Positions 16,507 through 26,778 are shown, counted from the first letter of the stretch. The stretch is 64,000 nucleotides of DNA from Brachybacterium halotolerans (GCF_016623465.1 NZ_JAEDAJ010000003.1:325285-389284); one strand, 5' to 3'. A program made the numbers and translations. The notes: generated from the sequence alone by a model not told the origin.

Positions 16507-18888
16507 ATGTCCGAGCCGAGCCCGTCCGTGCACCCGCGCGCGCCGCTCCCCGGACCCCGGACCCTCGCGTCGGCCGCCCCGCGACTCCTGCTGGTGGCGC
16601 TGCTCGCCCTCGCTCCGGCGCTCCTGATGCCGACCGGGCCGGCGATCGCCCAGGTCACAGCCTCGCAGGCGCCGTCGGCTCCGTCGACCCCGTCGGCTCC
16701 CCGGCCCGCGGAGCCCGAGGCGAGCGGCGGGGTGAGCCTCGACCTGCTCGACGGCGGGGCCGTCACGCTCAAGCCCGGGGGGAAGCTCACGCTGAAGGTG
16801 CGGCTGACCAACCGCGGCACGACGACGATCGAGGATCCCGCGCTCGAGCTGCGGGTGCGCACCGATCGCGTCACGGACCGGCGCACGCTCGCGCAGTGGC
16901 AGCAGCAGGACGGCCCGGACACCTACGGCGTCCCCGCGACCACCGAGAAGGGCCCCTCGACGCTCGACGCGGGCGACTCCACCGAGCTCACTCTCTCGGT
17001 CGACGCCGATGACCTGGGCCTCTCGACCGCGTCCTACCTGTGGGGGGCGCGGCGCCTGTCGGTGACGGCCACGGATGCCGACGGCCCCCTGGCCTCCCTG
17101 CGCTCGTTCACCGTGTGGCGGCCCGACGACGCCGACGCGAAGATCGCCGGCAGCGTGCTGCTGCCGCTGTCGGCGAGCGACCCCGGCGCCGCGGTCACCG
17201 ATCCCGACGCCTACGAGGCGTCGGCCGAGAACGGCCGGCTCAAGGATCTCGAGGGCCTCGCCGCGCGCGACGACGTGGACTGGATGCTGGATCCCGCGCT
17301 GCTGGATCCGCCCGCGCTCTCGGACGCCGGGTCCGGCGGCTCCTCGGGCTCGGGTTCGTCGGGGTCCGACTCCTCGGCGGATGCGGACGACGGCGATGAC
17401 ACGGGGGACGACGGCGACTCCGCGCAGACCCCGCCCGCGCGCTTCACGACGCCCGACGCCACGAAGCACCTGGCCGACACCCTCACCTCGGGGGCGAAGG
17501 ACCGCGACGTGATCGGGCTCCCGTACGCGCAGTCGGACACGATCGCTCTGGAGCAGGCAGGCACCACCGACCTCTCCGACGCGCTCGCGGCGCGCAGCGA
17601 GAAGGTCTGGGAGGACGCCCACATCGACCCTCTCGGCGAGGCGGTGACGATCCCGGGCGAGGAGGCGAGCGGCGAGACTCTCTCCCAGGCCGTGACCAGC
17701 GGCGCCGATCTGCTCGTAGTGCCCTCGTCCTCCCTGCGCGCAGACCCGGTGGGGACGGTGACGCCCTCTTCGGTCGGCACCTTCACCGCGGGTGATCGGA
17801 CCGTGCCCGTGCTGGCGCCGGACCCGACGCTCTCCGAGGAGGTGTCCCAGCTGCGCACGGGCGAGGACGTGCAGCAGGTGCGCCAGCGGATCCTCGCGGA
17901 GACCGCCGTGATCGCCTCCGAGCAGTCGAGCGCGCAGCGCCAGGTGCTCATCGCCCCGCAGCTCGGGGAGGACATGGACGAGGGTGCCGTCGCCTCGACC
18001 CTCGACGCCCTCGACGACGCGCCCTGGATGACCAAGGGGCACGTCTCCGACCTGCTGGACGCGGCCGATGGCGGCGACATGGTGACCGACACGGGCGCCA
18101 CGGGCGACGGCCTCTACGCGCTCGGCGAGCTCGACGCGGACGACGTGCACCCGTCGGGCCCCGGCGAGGACGGCACCTGGGCGCACCTGCCGCGCGCCCG
18201 ATCCCGCGACGAGGTCGACACGGGGACTCTGCAGTCCCTGCAGCGCTCCCTGCGCTCGATGAGCACCGTCGCCGCGGTCGCCGAGGACGACGCACCGTTC
18301 TCCGCGACGCGCAGCCTGATCCTCACCACGACCTCGACCACGCTCGCGAAGGACCATGATGAGGCGTCGCGCCGCGCGAGGACCGCGCAGAAGGACGTCG
18401 CGGCGATGCGCGAGGCCATCCACGTGGTGCCCGCCTCCGGCTACAACCTGGTCTCCGACTCGGCCGGCGTGCCGATCACCGTGACCAACGACCTCGACAG
18501 CCCGATCACGGTGAAGGTCGACGTGAGCACGGACCGCCCGATCGTGCGCGTGGGCGACCCCACGACGGTCGAGGTGCCCGCGCGGCAGAAGAAGGAGGTG
18601 ACGGTCCCGATCGACGCGATCGCGAACGGGACCGTGACCCTCACCTCGACCGTCCGCTCGGAGGACGGCGAGGAGCTCGCCGCACCCGTGTCGGTCCCGC
18701 TCAGCGTGAACCCGGCATGGGAGAACTGGACGACCATGGTGCTGGTGGGCGCCATGGGCGTGCTCGTCGTGGTGGGCGTGCTGCGGGCCCGACGCACGGG
18801 CTCGCGCCGCCGTGCCGCCGCGGCCGAGCTGACGGATCATGGCGAGGGGGAGGCCGCAGGGGATGCGGCCGACGAGGAGAGACGATGA
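16507..18888 (+). CDS. DUF6049 family cell-envelope protein
   Basis: A 793-residue secreted, membrane-anchored protein. A long signal peptide (hydrophobic part about residues 28-48, ending GPAIAQ) is followed by immunoglobulin-like beta domains (LTLKVRLTNRGTTTIEDPALEL), an Asp/Ser-rich insert near 270-300, a large central domain and a last beta domain with PVTVTNDLDSPITVKVDV-like sequence. One C-terminal membrane helix (about 740-757) and a basic tail RARRTGSRRR close it. This is the DUF6049 protein always found directly before murJ in Actinobacteria (Rv3909 in M. tuberculosis). The role is unknown but context suggests peptidoglycan assembly. Its stop overlaps murJ by four bases. Confidence 0.88.
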   Translation: MSEPSPSVHPRAPLPGPRTLASAAPRLLLVALLALAPALLMPTGPAIAQVTASQAPSAPSTPSAPRPAEPEASGGVSLDLLDGGAVTLKPGGKLTLKVRLTNRGTTTIEDPALELRVRTDRVTDRRTLAQWQQQDGPDTYGVPATTEKGPSTLDAGDSTELTLSVDADDLGLSTASYLWGARRLSVTATDADGPLASLRSFTVWRPDDADAKIAGSVLLPLSASDPGAAVTDPDAYEASAENGRLKDLEGLAARDDVDWMLDPALLDPPALSDAGSGGSSGSGSSGSDSSADADDGDDTGDDGDSAQTPPARFTTPDATKHLADTLTSGAKDRDVIGLPYAQSDTIALEQAGTTDLSDALAARSEKVWEDAHIDPLGEAVTIPGEEASGETLSQAVTSGADLLVVPSSSLRADPVGTVTPSSVGTFTAGDRTVPVLAPDPTLSEEVSQLRTGEDVQQVRQRILAETAVIASEQSSAQRQVLIAPQLGEDMDEGAVASTLDALDDAPWMTKGHVSDLLDAADGGDMVTDTGATGDGLYALGELDADDVHPSGPGEDGTWAHLPRARSRDEVDTGTLQSLQRSLRSMSTVAAVAEDDAPFSATRSLILTTTSTTLAKDHDEASRRARTAQKDVAAMREAIHVVPASGYNLVSDSAGVPITVTNDLDSPITVKVDVSTDRPIVRVGDPTTVEVPARQKKEVTVPIDAIANGTVTLTSTVRSEDGEELAAPVSVPLSVNPAWENWTTMVLVGAMGVLVVVGVLRARRTGSRRRAAAAELTDHGEGEAAGDAADEERR

Positions 18889-21056
18889 GCGCACCACGAC
18901 GCATCCAGCACCGGCCGCGGCATCTGCGGCCGGGCCCGCCCCGTGCCCGGCCGCGCCCGGCCCAGACGCGACCGGCCCCGGCATCGGCCGCCCCGTCGGC
19001 CTCCGCATCGAGTCCCTCGGCATCGGACCCCGCAGCATCGAGCTCCGCCGCCCCGAGCCCTGCCGGATCTAGCACGAACGCGGCGCAGCAGGTCTTCTCC
19101 TCCCGCACCCCGGCTCCCGCGCGCCGCACCGCGCCGGTCTCCGACGAGGCGGCCGCCGCGCAGGCGGCCGACCTCGAACGGGCGGTCGCGACCCTCGACG
19201 AGACGACGGGTTCGCTCGACCCGATCACCGAGCAGATCGCCACCGGCAGGGGTGATCGCTCTACCGACGGCGCGGGCGGCTCGACGGATGGTGCGAGCAG
19301 CACGACGGACGGCGCGGGCGACATGACGGATGGCGCGGGCGACACGGCCGACGCGTCCGCTCCGAAGCTCACCAGCACCCGCGCCCGGCTCATGCGCGCG
19401 ACCGCCGTGATGGCACTGGGCTCGACGGTCTCCCGCGCGCTCGGGTTCGTGCGCAACTTCCTGTTCGGCGCCATGTTCCTGGGCATCAGCAGCTCCGTGG
19501 GCAGCGCGTTCAGCTCCGCGAACGTCGTTCCCAACACGATCTGGATCATGATCGGCGGCGGCACGCTGAACGCGATCCTGGTGCCCGCGATCGTGCGGGC
19601 CGCGAAGCGTCCCGACCGCGGCAGCGACTTCACCTCGCGCCTGTTCACCCTGGTCACGGTCGCCGCGGGCGGGGTAACCCTGCTCGCGATGGTGCTCGCA
19701 CCGCTGCTCATGGTGCTCACCAACGGCTCGCTCCCGCCGGACACCTACGCCCTGGCCGTGCAGCTCGTGTACTGGATGATGCCGCAGATCCTGTTCTCGG
19801 CGCTCTACCTGATGCTCGGCCAGCTGCTGAACGCGCACGACTCCTTCGGGCCCTACCAGTGGGCTCCCGTGCTCAACAACCTCGTCGCGATCGTCGGCGC
19901 GCTGATCTTCCTCGCGATCTGGGGAGGGCAGGGCGATCCGACGGCCTGGACCGTGCCGATGGTCGTGGCCCTGGCCGCGATGAACGTGGGCGGTTCCGCG
20001 ATCCAGGTCGTCTTCCTCTGGTACTTCGTGCGCAAGCTCGGGCTGAAGCTGCGCCCGAAGTGGGGCTTCCGCGGTCTGGGGCTGGGCAAGCTCAGCCGCA
20101 TCGGCATGTGGAGCCTCGGGATGCTGATCGTCGGCCAGCTCGCGCTGTACGCCGGACGCTGGAGCGTGGGCGGTGCCGTGGAGGCGGCCGAGACCAGTCA
20201 AGGAACCGACGCCTCGAGGCTCTTCCCGGGCCTGGGCACGATGGACTGGGCCTACACGGTCTTCATGATCCCGCAGGGGATCCTCGCGGTCACCCTGGTC
20301 ACCGCCGCGTTCCCCTCGATCTCGCGGAGCGCCGACGAGGGCGACCACGAGCGCGCCCTGCACCGGTATCAGCAGACCAACCGGATCCTCGCGGTGCCGA
20401 TGATGCTGTGCGCGGCCGTGTTCATCGCGCTGGCCGGGCCGATCATGTGGGTGATCGACGGCGGCTCGAGCGTCGCCGGGGCGCAGGCGAGCGCGTGGGT
20501 CCTCGCCGCGTACATGCTGGGACTGGTGCCGTTCTCCGCGAACTACCTGACCAAGCGCGCGTTCTACGCGTACGAGGATGCTCGCGCCCCCTTCTGGATG
20601 CAGATCCCGACCTCGGCTCTGCCTCTGCTCGGCGTGGCGCCGGTGCTGCTGTTCGTGGATCCGCACTGGCAGGCGGCGACGGCGGCCCTCGTGGTGTCGC
20701 TCGGCAACGTCGTCGGCTGGGCGTACGGGCAGTGGATGCTGCGGCGGCACGCCCGCGCGCTCGGTGCCTCGCTGGACGGAGGCGCGAAGGCGATGCTGCT
20801 GCTGGGCCGGCTGCTCGTGGCGGCCGTGGTCGCCTACCTGGTGGGCGACGGTCTGGTCGCGCTGATGGGCGGGGCGATGTGGATGAACCGCGTGCTCACC
20901 GTCATCCTCGGCCTGGTCGTCGGGGCGGTGGCGAGCGCCGTGTTCGTGGCGGTCGCGTGGGCGCTGCGCGTCGAGGAGCTGCGATCTCTGATGGCGATGG
21001 TGCGCGCGCGGATGCCCGGCGGCGGCCGCCGGTCAGCGGGCACCCGTAGCATGTGA
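18885..21056 (+). CDS. murJ: Lipid II flippase MurJ (MviN)
   Basis: A 723-residue MOP-superfamily flippase that moves lipid II across the inner membrane for peptidoglycan synthesis. The first 165 residues are Pro/Ala/Arg/Ser-rich and probably disordered, with a TDGAG repeat. The conserved core starts RATAVMALGSTVSRALGFVR near 170, with fourteen helices following and the family block NVVPNTIWIMIGGGTLNAIL. In mycobacteria the flippase is fused to a pseudokinase; here the pseudokinase is the next gene, 42 bp downstream. The ATG overlaps the DUF6049 stop (ATGA), so translation is coupled. Confidence 0.94.
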   Translation: MSAPRRIQHRPRHLRPGPPRARPRPAQTRPAPASAAPSASASSPSASDPAASSSAAPSPAGSSTNAAQQVFSSRTPAPARRTAPVSDEAAAAQAADLERAVATLDETTGSLDPITEQIATGRGDRSTDGAGGSTDGASSTTDGAGDMTDGAGDTADASAPKLTSTRARLMRATAVMALGSTVSRALGFVRNFLFGAMFLGISSSVGSAFSSANVVPNTIWIMIGGGTLNAILVPAIVRAAKRPDRGSDFTSRLFTLVTVAAGGVTLLAMVLAPLLMVLTNGSLPPDTYALAVQLVYWMMPQILFSALYLMLGQLLNAHDSFGPYQWAPVLNNLVAIVGALIFLAIWGGQGDPTAWTVPMVVALAAMNVGGSAIQVVFLWYFVRKLGLKLRPKWGFRGLGLGKLSRIGMWSLGMLIVGQLALYAGRWSVGGAVEAAETSQGTDASRLFPGLGTMDWAYTVFMIPQGILAVTLVTAAFPSISRSADEGDHERALHRYQQTNRILAVPMMLCAAVFIALAGPIMWVIDGGSSVAGAQASAWVLAAYMLGLVPFSANYLTKRAFYAYEDARAPFWMQIPTSALPLLGVAPVLLFVDPHWQAATAALVVSLGNVVGWAYGQWMLRRHARALGASLDGGAKAMLLLGRLLVAAVVAYLVGDGLVALMGGAMWMNRVLTVILGLVVGAVASAVFVAVAWALRVEELRSLMAMVRARMPGGGRRSAGTRSM

Positions 21057-21098
21057 CAGGCCGCAGGGCATCAGGATGTCGGAGAGGGACGGACACAG

Positions 21099-23732
21099 GT
21101 GAACGAACGACACCACGAGCACGCGGTGCGCGAGCGCTGGAGCGTCGAGGCGAAGATCCCGCTGTCGGGCGTCGCCGAGGGCGCGTCCTGGCATCGCGCC
21201 CGCTCCGTGCGCTCCGGTGAGCTCGTCACCCTGTTCATGGTCCACGGCGACCTCGCTCTCGAGGTCGCCGACGCCGCCCGCCGCGCCTACCTCGTGGAGA
21301 ACCCTCGCCTGCTCCCGGTGCTGGACGTGACCGTGTTCGGGGATCCGCGCGAGGCCGGCGAGGGATCGGCCGACGGCGCTCCGCTGACCGTCGTCGAGTA
21401 CCCGGCCCCGCCGGCACCGCCGCTCGCCGCGCTGTTCGCGCAGGGCGCGCTGCGCCCCGAGACCGCGCGGTCGATCATCGGCGAGGCCGCGTCGGGCCTC
21501 GAGGCCGCTCGCCGCCGCGGTCTGCGCCATCAGCACCTCGACTCCAACCGCGTCTTCGTGGACACCGCGAGCGGGGAGGTGGCGGTGCTGGGCGTGGGCG
21601 TCGAGGCCGCCGCCCATCGCGATGCCGAGCACGACGGCCGCCTCGCCTCGTTCCTGGACGTGACCGCGCTGGTCGCGCTGCTGTACCGGGCGCTCACGGG
21701 CGCCTCCCCGTCGGCCGCCGACGGTCCGTTGCCCCGCCCCTCGCGGATCAGCACGCGGAACATCCCGCAGGACCTCGACATGCTGTGCGAGCTCGTGCTC
21801 ACCGAGGGCGATCAGCCCGTGCCGGAGACCACGCGCGACCTCATCGCCGAGCTCGAGCCCTGGCAGTCCATCCCCGTCACCCTCGAGGCCTACGACCCCC
21901 AGGATCCCTCGCGCGCCCCCCGGGACGCGCAGGCGACGACCGCGGGAGCACGCGACGCAGGCACCGCAGGCACCGCAGGCACCGGCACCACCGCAGGCAC
22001 CGTGGCCGCCACGGGCACCGCCGCCACCGCGGGCACCGCCGCACAGGATCCATCCGGCGGGGCACAGGACAGCTCCAGCTCCGCGGGCGCTCCGAGTCGA
22101 CCCCCCGGGGCCGAGGACACCTCCTCCCCGGCGCCCGAGGGGCAGGGTCCGACGGAGGGCTCGAGCACTCCACCGCCCAGCGCCTCCGGCGATGCGGGAG
22201 CCCGATCCCCGCGAGAGGGCTCCGCGGGGCACCTCGACCTCGACCAGGAGCCGCGCGCAGACATCGAGAAGGTGCACACCAGTCGTACCGCCCGTCGTGC
22301 CGTCGCGGCGGCTGCCGCCGGAGCGGCGACCGGTGCGGCAGCTGGTGCAGCGGGCGCGGCAGCCGCTGGAACGGACTCGACCTCCGGTGGCACGGGTGCG
22401 ACGTCCGAGGACACAGGCGCGACCACCGGCGGCACGGCTCCGACCACGGGCAGCGCGGCTACGACCACCGGCGATGCGGGCGCGAGCGGCGTCGATGAGG
22501 GCGCACCCTCCGGCGATGCGGTTCCGACGACGTCGCACCCCTCCGGGCCGAGCGCGTCCAGCGCGTCGTCGGCCGATGCGGGAGCATCTCCGTCGGCGGA
22601 TGCGAGCTCCTCCTCGACGGCAGCGCCCACCGCGGAGGACGCAGCGGCTCCCGAGGCGCCGCCGGAGGACACCACGGGGACCGAGGCCGCCGAGTTCGTG
22701 CGCGACCTGCACCTCTCCGAGACCCGCAACAAGGCCGCCTTCCCCGGGCACCTGGATGTCCAGGAGAAGGAGAACCCCCTGGTCGCGGCGACGATCCCGC
22801 CAGCGGCGGCAGGTCGCAGCGCCGTGCTGCCCGGCTCCTCCCGTGACGCGGACGAGGCCTCGTGGACGGACTCCGTCGCGCAGACCCCCGTGGAGGAGGA
22901 GGACGCCTCACCCGGACCGATCATCGTGCGCGGACGCCCCATCACCTACGGGGACGAGGACCAGGACGCCTGGGCGGCGACGCCGCATCGGGGCAGCGCA
23001 CTCGTGCGCGACGTCGTGGGTGTCGCGATGAGCGCCGAGGACAGCTCGAACGTGTACACGACCACGGCGGAGCCCGACGAGCAGCGCTCCCGGCAGACGC
23101 AGTGGATCCTCATCGGCGCCGCCCTCGTGGTGATCATCGCCCTGGTCTTCGCGATCACGAGCGTCACCTCGGGGCTGCGAGAGGCGGCCACGGGCCCGAA
23201 CGAGAAGGCGACGACGCAGCCCGCGCCCACCGAGTCGAAGACGAACGCGCAGGTCCAGCCCACGGAGACCACGGAGTCGGCGACCGAGGGCCCACCTCCC
23301 ACCTTCGGCGAGCCCGAGATCTTCGCCGAGGGCGGCAACGGCAACGCGGACCACTCGGAGGATTCGAGCCGCCTGACGGACGGGTCGAAGGACTCCTACT
23401 GGTCCTCGAAGATCTACCAGAGCGCGGACTACTCCGGTCTGAAGGACGGCATCGGCATCAAGCTGCCCTTCGAGAAGACCTCGACGCTGAAGAAGATCAC
23501 CGTGAGCACGGCCGATACCGAGGGCGGCTCGATGGAGCTGTACGCCCAGAAGGAGGACGGCAGCCGCGGCGACAAGCTCGGCGACGGCGAGTTCACCGAC
23601 GGTGGGGATGTCGAGTTCACCCTCGACGAGCCCGTCCAGGCCGACGGTGTGGAGCTGTGGATCGCGGAGCTGCCCAGCAGCACCACCGGCGACGGCTTCC
23701 GTGCCCGCATCCAGGAGATCAAGGCGGAATGA
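21099..23732 (+). CDS. MurJ-associated pseudokinase with extracellular discoidin-like domain
   Basis: An 877-residue protein. Residues 1-260 form a protein-kinase-like fold: the HRD position reads HQH (in LRHQHLDSNRVFVD, near 142) and no DFG motif follows, so it should be inactive. Residues 265-660 are a Thr/Ala/Gly/Ser-rich linker. One membrane helix (about 668-690, QWILIGAALVVIIALVFAI) leads to an outer domain with SRLTDGSKDSYWSS and LPFEKTSTLKKITV, like the C-terminal galactose-binding-like domain of mycobacterial MviN (Rv3910). There the phosphorylated pseudokinase recruits FhaA to control lipid II flipping. The GTG start at 21099 has GGAGAGGG upstream. Stop overlaps the next gene (ATGA). 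Confidence 0.85.
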   Translation: MNERHHEHAVRERWSVEAKIPLSGVAEGASWHRARSVRSGELVTLFMVHGDLALEVADAARRAYLVENPRLLPVLDVTVFGDPREAGEGSADGAPLTVVEYPAPPAPPLAALFAQGALRPETARSIIGEAASGLEAARRRGLRHQHLDSNRVFVDTASGEVAVLGVGVEAAAHRDAEHDGRLASFLDVTALVALLYRALTGASPSAADGPLPRPSRISTRNIPQDLDMLCELVLTEGDQPVPETTRDLIAELEPWQSIPVTLEAYDPQDPSRAPRDAQATTAGARDAGTAGTAGTGTTAGTVAATGTAATAGTAAQDPSGGAQDSSSSAGAPSRPPGAEDTSSPAPEGQGPTEGSSTPPPSASGDAGARSPREGSAGHLDLDQEPRADIEKVHTSRTARRAVAAAAAGAATGAAAGAAGAAAAGTDSTSGGTGATSEDTGATTGGTAPTTGSAATTTGDAGASGVDEGAPSGDAVPTTSHPSGPSASSASSADAGASPSADASSSSTAAPTAEDAAAPEAPPEDTTGTEAAEFVRDLHLSETRNKAAFPGHLDVQEKENPLVAATIPPAAAGRSAVLPGSSRDADEASWTDSVAQTPVEEEDASPGPIIVRGRPITYGDEDQDAWAATPHRGSALVRDVVGVAMSAEDSSNVYTTTAEPDEQRSRQTQWILIGAALVVIIALVFAITSVTSGLREAATGPNEKATTQPAPTESKTNAQVQPTETTESATEGPPPTFGEPEIFAEGGNGNADHSEDSSRLTDGSKDSYWSSKIYQSADYSGLKDGIGIKLPFEKTSTLKKITVSTADTEGGSMELYAQKEDGSRGDKLGDGEFTDGGDVEFTLDEPVQADGVELWIAELPSSTTGDGFRARIQEIKAE

Positions 23733-24283
23733 CCGCGCCCGGGATCCGCCATCGGCGCCCGGGTGCCGGGCTCGGGCCGACGTCCGGCCAGGGCGTGAAG
23801 ACCTGGGTGGTGGTTCTCGCGCTCGTGCTCGCATCCCTCATCGGGCTCATGCTCTCCGAGGCCCTCCAGCAGTCGACCACCGAGGTGGCGCGCGGCAGCG
23901 CGGCGTCGTCCCCTGAGACGGGCAACGCACCCGGGAAGAATTCCTCGGGTCTGCCCGTTCTCACAGAGAGCACCTTGGGGACCGAGGCGCAGCGGCTGGT
24001 CGCCTCGGGCGGCACGTTCCAGGCGCCCGCGACCTTCGACCTCAACCGGTGCCTCGAGCAGCAGGGCGTCACCGACGCGCCGATCGTGATGGAGGAGATC
24101 GAATGGGGAGCGGACTCCGGTCAGTACTGGATGATCGTGCACGGCCCCTACCAGCGCGATTCCCTGCGGGCGAACGGCGGGATCGTGCAGATCACCGTGG
24201 TCCGTCCCACCTGCGGCACCGAGAGCGCCGACGCCGCGGGCACGCTGGTGTGGAACGGGTCGACGAACATCGGCAGCGTCTGA
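23729..24283 (+). CDS. Membrane-anchored protein of unknown function
   Basis: A 184-residue protein with a basic N-terminus, one membrane helix (about residues 25-45, [18 protein letters not shown]) and an exported domain of about 140 residues. That domain has two cysteines (RCLEQQGV near 110 and PTCGTES near 168) that could form a disulfide. I recognise no family. It overlaps the pseudokinase gene by four bases and precedes trxB. In many actinobacteria this position holds sigM and its anti-sigma factor; neither is here. Context suggests a cell-wall role (inference only). Confidence 0.7.
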   Translation: MTAPGIRHRRPGAGLGPTSGQGVKTWVVVLALVLASLIGLMLSEALQQSTTEVARGSAASSPETGNAPGKNSSGLPVLTESTLGTEAQRLVASGGTFQAPATFDLNRCLEQQGVTDAPIVMEEIEWGADSGQYWMIVHGPYQRDSLRANGGIVQITVVRPTCGTESADAAGTLVWNGSTNIGSV

Positions 24284-24464
24284 CCGGCGCGCCCACCGCC
24301 CTGCCGGGCGCGACGCCTCCCGCCCGTTCCGCCGCCTCCCGCACCGTCCACTTCCCACGCCCCCGATCTCTCCCTCGCTCAGACCACCCGGCGTCTCCGC
24401 TCCCGCCCGACCTCCGCGTCGGTGCCCGACCTCGACGCCTGCTCCACATCGGAAGGACCCATCC

Positions 24465-25547
24465 ATGACCCAGCCCATCCAGGCCCTCAACATCCTCGGC
24501 GGCGCCGGATCCACCACGCCCGCCGCGGCGACGACGGCCCCGGCCGCCGCTGCGACCGACGGCTCCTCGGCCGACGACACCATCCACGAGGTCCTCATCG
24601 TCGGCTCCGGCCCCGCGGGCTACACCGCGGCGATCTACGCTGCGCGCGCCGAGATGCGCCCCGTGGTCATCGCGGGTGCGCTCGACGCGGGCGGCGCCCT
24701 CATGACCACGACCGATGTCGAGAACTACCCGGGCTTCGCGACCGGCATCATGGGCCCCGAGCTGATGGGGACCATGCAGGAGCAGGCCGAGCGCTTCGGC
24801 GCGGAGATCCTCTTCGAGGACGCGATCGACGTGCAGCTCGAGGGCCCGGTCAAGACGGTCACCCTGGAGGACGGCACCGTCTACCGGGGTCGTTCGCTGA
24901 TCATCGCGACGGGCTCGGCGTACCGCGAGCTCGGCATCGAGGACGAGAAGCGCCTCTCCGGCAAGGGCGTCAGCTGGTGCGCGACCTGCGACGGCTTCTT
25001 CTTCAAGGACAAGGAGATCGTGGTCGTCGGCGGTGGCGACAGCGCAGTCGAGGAGGCCACGTTCCTCACCCGCTACGCCACGAAGGTGACCCTCGTGCAC
25101 CGACGTGATGCCCTGCGCGCCTCGAAGATCATGGCCCGACGGGCCGAGAACGATCCGAAGCTCGACTTCGCGTGGAACGCGCAGGTCGTCGGCATCAACG
25201 GCCAGGAGCAGGTCGAGTCCGTGACGGTCAAGGACACCGAGACCGGGGAGGAGCGCACCCTGCCGACCTCCGCCGTGTTCGAGGCGATCGGCCACGAGCC
25301 CCGCTCCGCGCTGTTCCGCGACAAGGTGGAGCTCGACGAGCAGGGCTACATCGTGGTCCAGGGCCGCTCGACGCACACCTCCGTGGAGGGCGTCTTCGCC
25401 GCCGGCGACGTCGTGGACCACACCTACCGCCAGGCCATCACGGCCGCCGGCAGCGGATGCCAGGCGGCCCTGGATGCCGAGCGCTGGCTCGCCCTGCAGG
25501 ACGACGAGCCCGAGCAGCTCGCGGCCGCCGGTGCCCGCGAGGCCTGA
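24465..25547 (+). CDS. trxB: Thioredoxin reductase
   Basis: A 360-residue FAD/NADPH flavoenzyme that reduces thioredoxin. The FAD Rossmann motif is [16 protein letters not shown] (about residues 46-61), the redox pair is CATC in [11 protein letters not shown] (about 172-175), the NADPH fold starts [13 protein letters not shown] (about 187), and the second FAD block is [23 protein letters not shown] in pieces. The first 40 residues are an Ala/Thr-rich extension not found in most TrxB. The ATG at 24465 has GGAAGGA upstream. The following thioredoxin-like gene overlaps its end. Confidence 0.96.
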   Translation: MTQPIQALNILGGAGSTTPAAATTAPAAAATDGSSADDTIHEVLIVGSGPAGYTAAIYAARAEMRPVVIAGALDAGGALMTTTDVENYPGFATGIMGPELMGTMQEQAERFGAEILFEDAIDVQLEGPVKTVTLEDGTVYRGRSLIIATGSAYRELGIEDEKRLSGKGVSWCATCDGFFFKDKEIVVVGGGDSAVEEATFLTRYATKVTLVHRRDALRASKIMARRAENDPKLDFAWNAQVVGINGQEQVESVTVKDTETGEERTLPTSAVFEAIGHEPRSALFRDKVELDEQGYIVVQGRSTHTSVEGVFAAGDVVDHTYRQAITAAGSGCQAALDAERWLALQDDEPEQLAAAGAREA

Positions 25548-26127
25548 GGCCCGCACGCTGCACCCCGAGGCCGTCATCATCCTGGTGACGGCCTCGTGGT
25601 GTCTGCCCTGCCGGCCCGCGCGCACTCTGCTCCAGGAGCTGCAGCGCCGGTGGGGTGACCGGATCCTTCCCCTGGTCCTCGACGCTGACTCGGCGCCGGC
25701 GAGCCGCGCCGACGTCGATGCATACGTCCATGCTTCCGGGGCCGGCGACGATGCCGGGGACGAGGCCGAGGCCGAGGCCGATCATGGGGTCACTGCACCA
25801 GATGGTGATCCGGGCGCTCCTGTTCTCTCACGTCTGGCGGTGGATCATCTCCCCACCTGGATCCTTCTCCGCCCCGAGGGCCGAGACGGAGAACCGGATC
25901 CACACGTCCAGCTCCTGCCGCACGCTCCGGAGGAAGATGGTGTCCCCGGCACCACGCTCGCGGGGGAGAGTCTGGAAGGGCACGGTCTCGTGCTCGAGGG
26001 AGCCTGGCGGGAAGCCGGGCGTCGCATCGGGGCTGTACCGAAACTCGAGATCCTCGCTCTCGTGGACGAGCCGGACGCGTCTCACGCTCCTGGAGCCGCG
26101 GCCCGAGCCACCGAAGACCGACGCTGA
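25531..26127 (+). CDS. Thioredoxin-like protein
   Basis: A 198-residue protein with a thioredoxin fold. [20 protein letters not shown] carries the redox pair Cys24/Cys27 in WCLPC rather than the classical [17 protein letters not shown] near residue 106 supplies the cis-proline. An Asp/Ala/Glu-rich insert sits between these blocks and a longer C-terminal part follows, so it is nearly twice the size of TrxA. I chose GTG 25531, which overlaps the trxB stop by 17 bases; a start at ATG 25474 is possible. It sits where trxC lies in other actinobacteria and is presumably reduced by TrxB, but a divergent oxidoreductase is possible. Confidence 0.75.
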   Translation: MPARPEARTLHPEAVIILVTASWCLPCRPARTLLQELQRRWGDRILPLVLDADSAPASRADVDAYVHASGAGDDAGDEAEAEADHGVTAPDGDPGAPVLSRLAVDHLPTWILLRPEGRDGEPDPHVQLLPHAPEEDGVPGTTLAGESLEGHGLVLEGAWREAGRRIGAVPKLEILALVDEPDASHAPGAAARATEDRR

Positions 26128-26407
26128 CACTCTGGAATCGGGAAGGGCGGCGCCGAGCGGCAGCATCTGGGCGACGAGGCCGTCGATGGCGCAGAAGATG
26201 TGACGCCATGTCTCCGAAGCGTGCTCCAGGCGAGAATCATGGATGCAGTCTCGGAGACCGATTCGCCTCGCGGCGTTGAATGGGCCCGAGAGTGCGCGTT
26301 TCACGATCCTGCAGGGTCGACGCTCCCAGATCGCCACATGTCGCCGTTCTGGGACTGGTGCATCGCCACGCCGTTCCCACGAGGACCGATACCGAGACTG
26401 ATGCTTG

Positions 26408-26471
26408 GGTCCACACATCTCCACACCGTTGTCCACAGCTACCTGGCCGCTTCTCCACAGAGTTATCCACA
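26408..26471 (+). promoter_or_regulatory. DnaA-box cluster
   Basis: Five TCCACA cores start at 26410, 26420, 26432, 26454 and 26466, that is 10, 12, 22 and 12 bases apart, on one face of the helix and all in one orientation. Two are perfect boxes: TTGTCCACA (26429-26437) and TTATCCACA (26463-26471). TTGTCCACC (26603-26611) and TTTTCCACA (26646-26654) lie further right. The order resembles an origin-type DnaA assembly site. Confidence 0.7.
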
Positions 26472-26778
26472 TTGTGCTCCACGTTCGCGCGTGATCCGCC
26501 TTCGCTCTCCGCTCGACGGGGGACACGCGCTCGGTTTCTGACCAGGACCTTTATTGCCACACGTGACACTGTGTGACTCAGCTCGCATTACGCCGCCCTC
26601 GCTTGTCCACCCGTGTGTCCACCGGAGTGCGCACGCAGCAACACCTTTTCCACATCCTCGTGCACACTGTGCATGTCCACGCGAAACCCATGGTCGCTGC
26701 CCCCCCCGCCGCGGGCCGTCATTCATTCGTGCCACCGCGTTGGTCCATCGGCAGCGCCCGTGGGGCGCACGGGATCGG

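Noticed and set aside
25828-26526. Minus-strand frame of 232 codons over the end of the thioredoxin-like gene
   Set aside because: No motif or good ribosome site, and it runs through the DnaA-box cluster; the plus-strand gene explains the coding signal better.
26674-26687. TGTCCACGCGAAAC as a further parS site
   Set aside because: The left half is too far from the consensus and also reads as a DnaA-like TGTCCACG; left out of the count.
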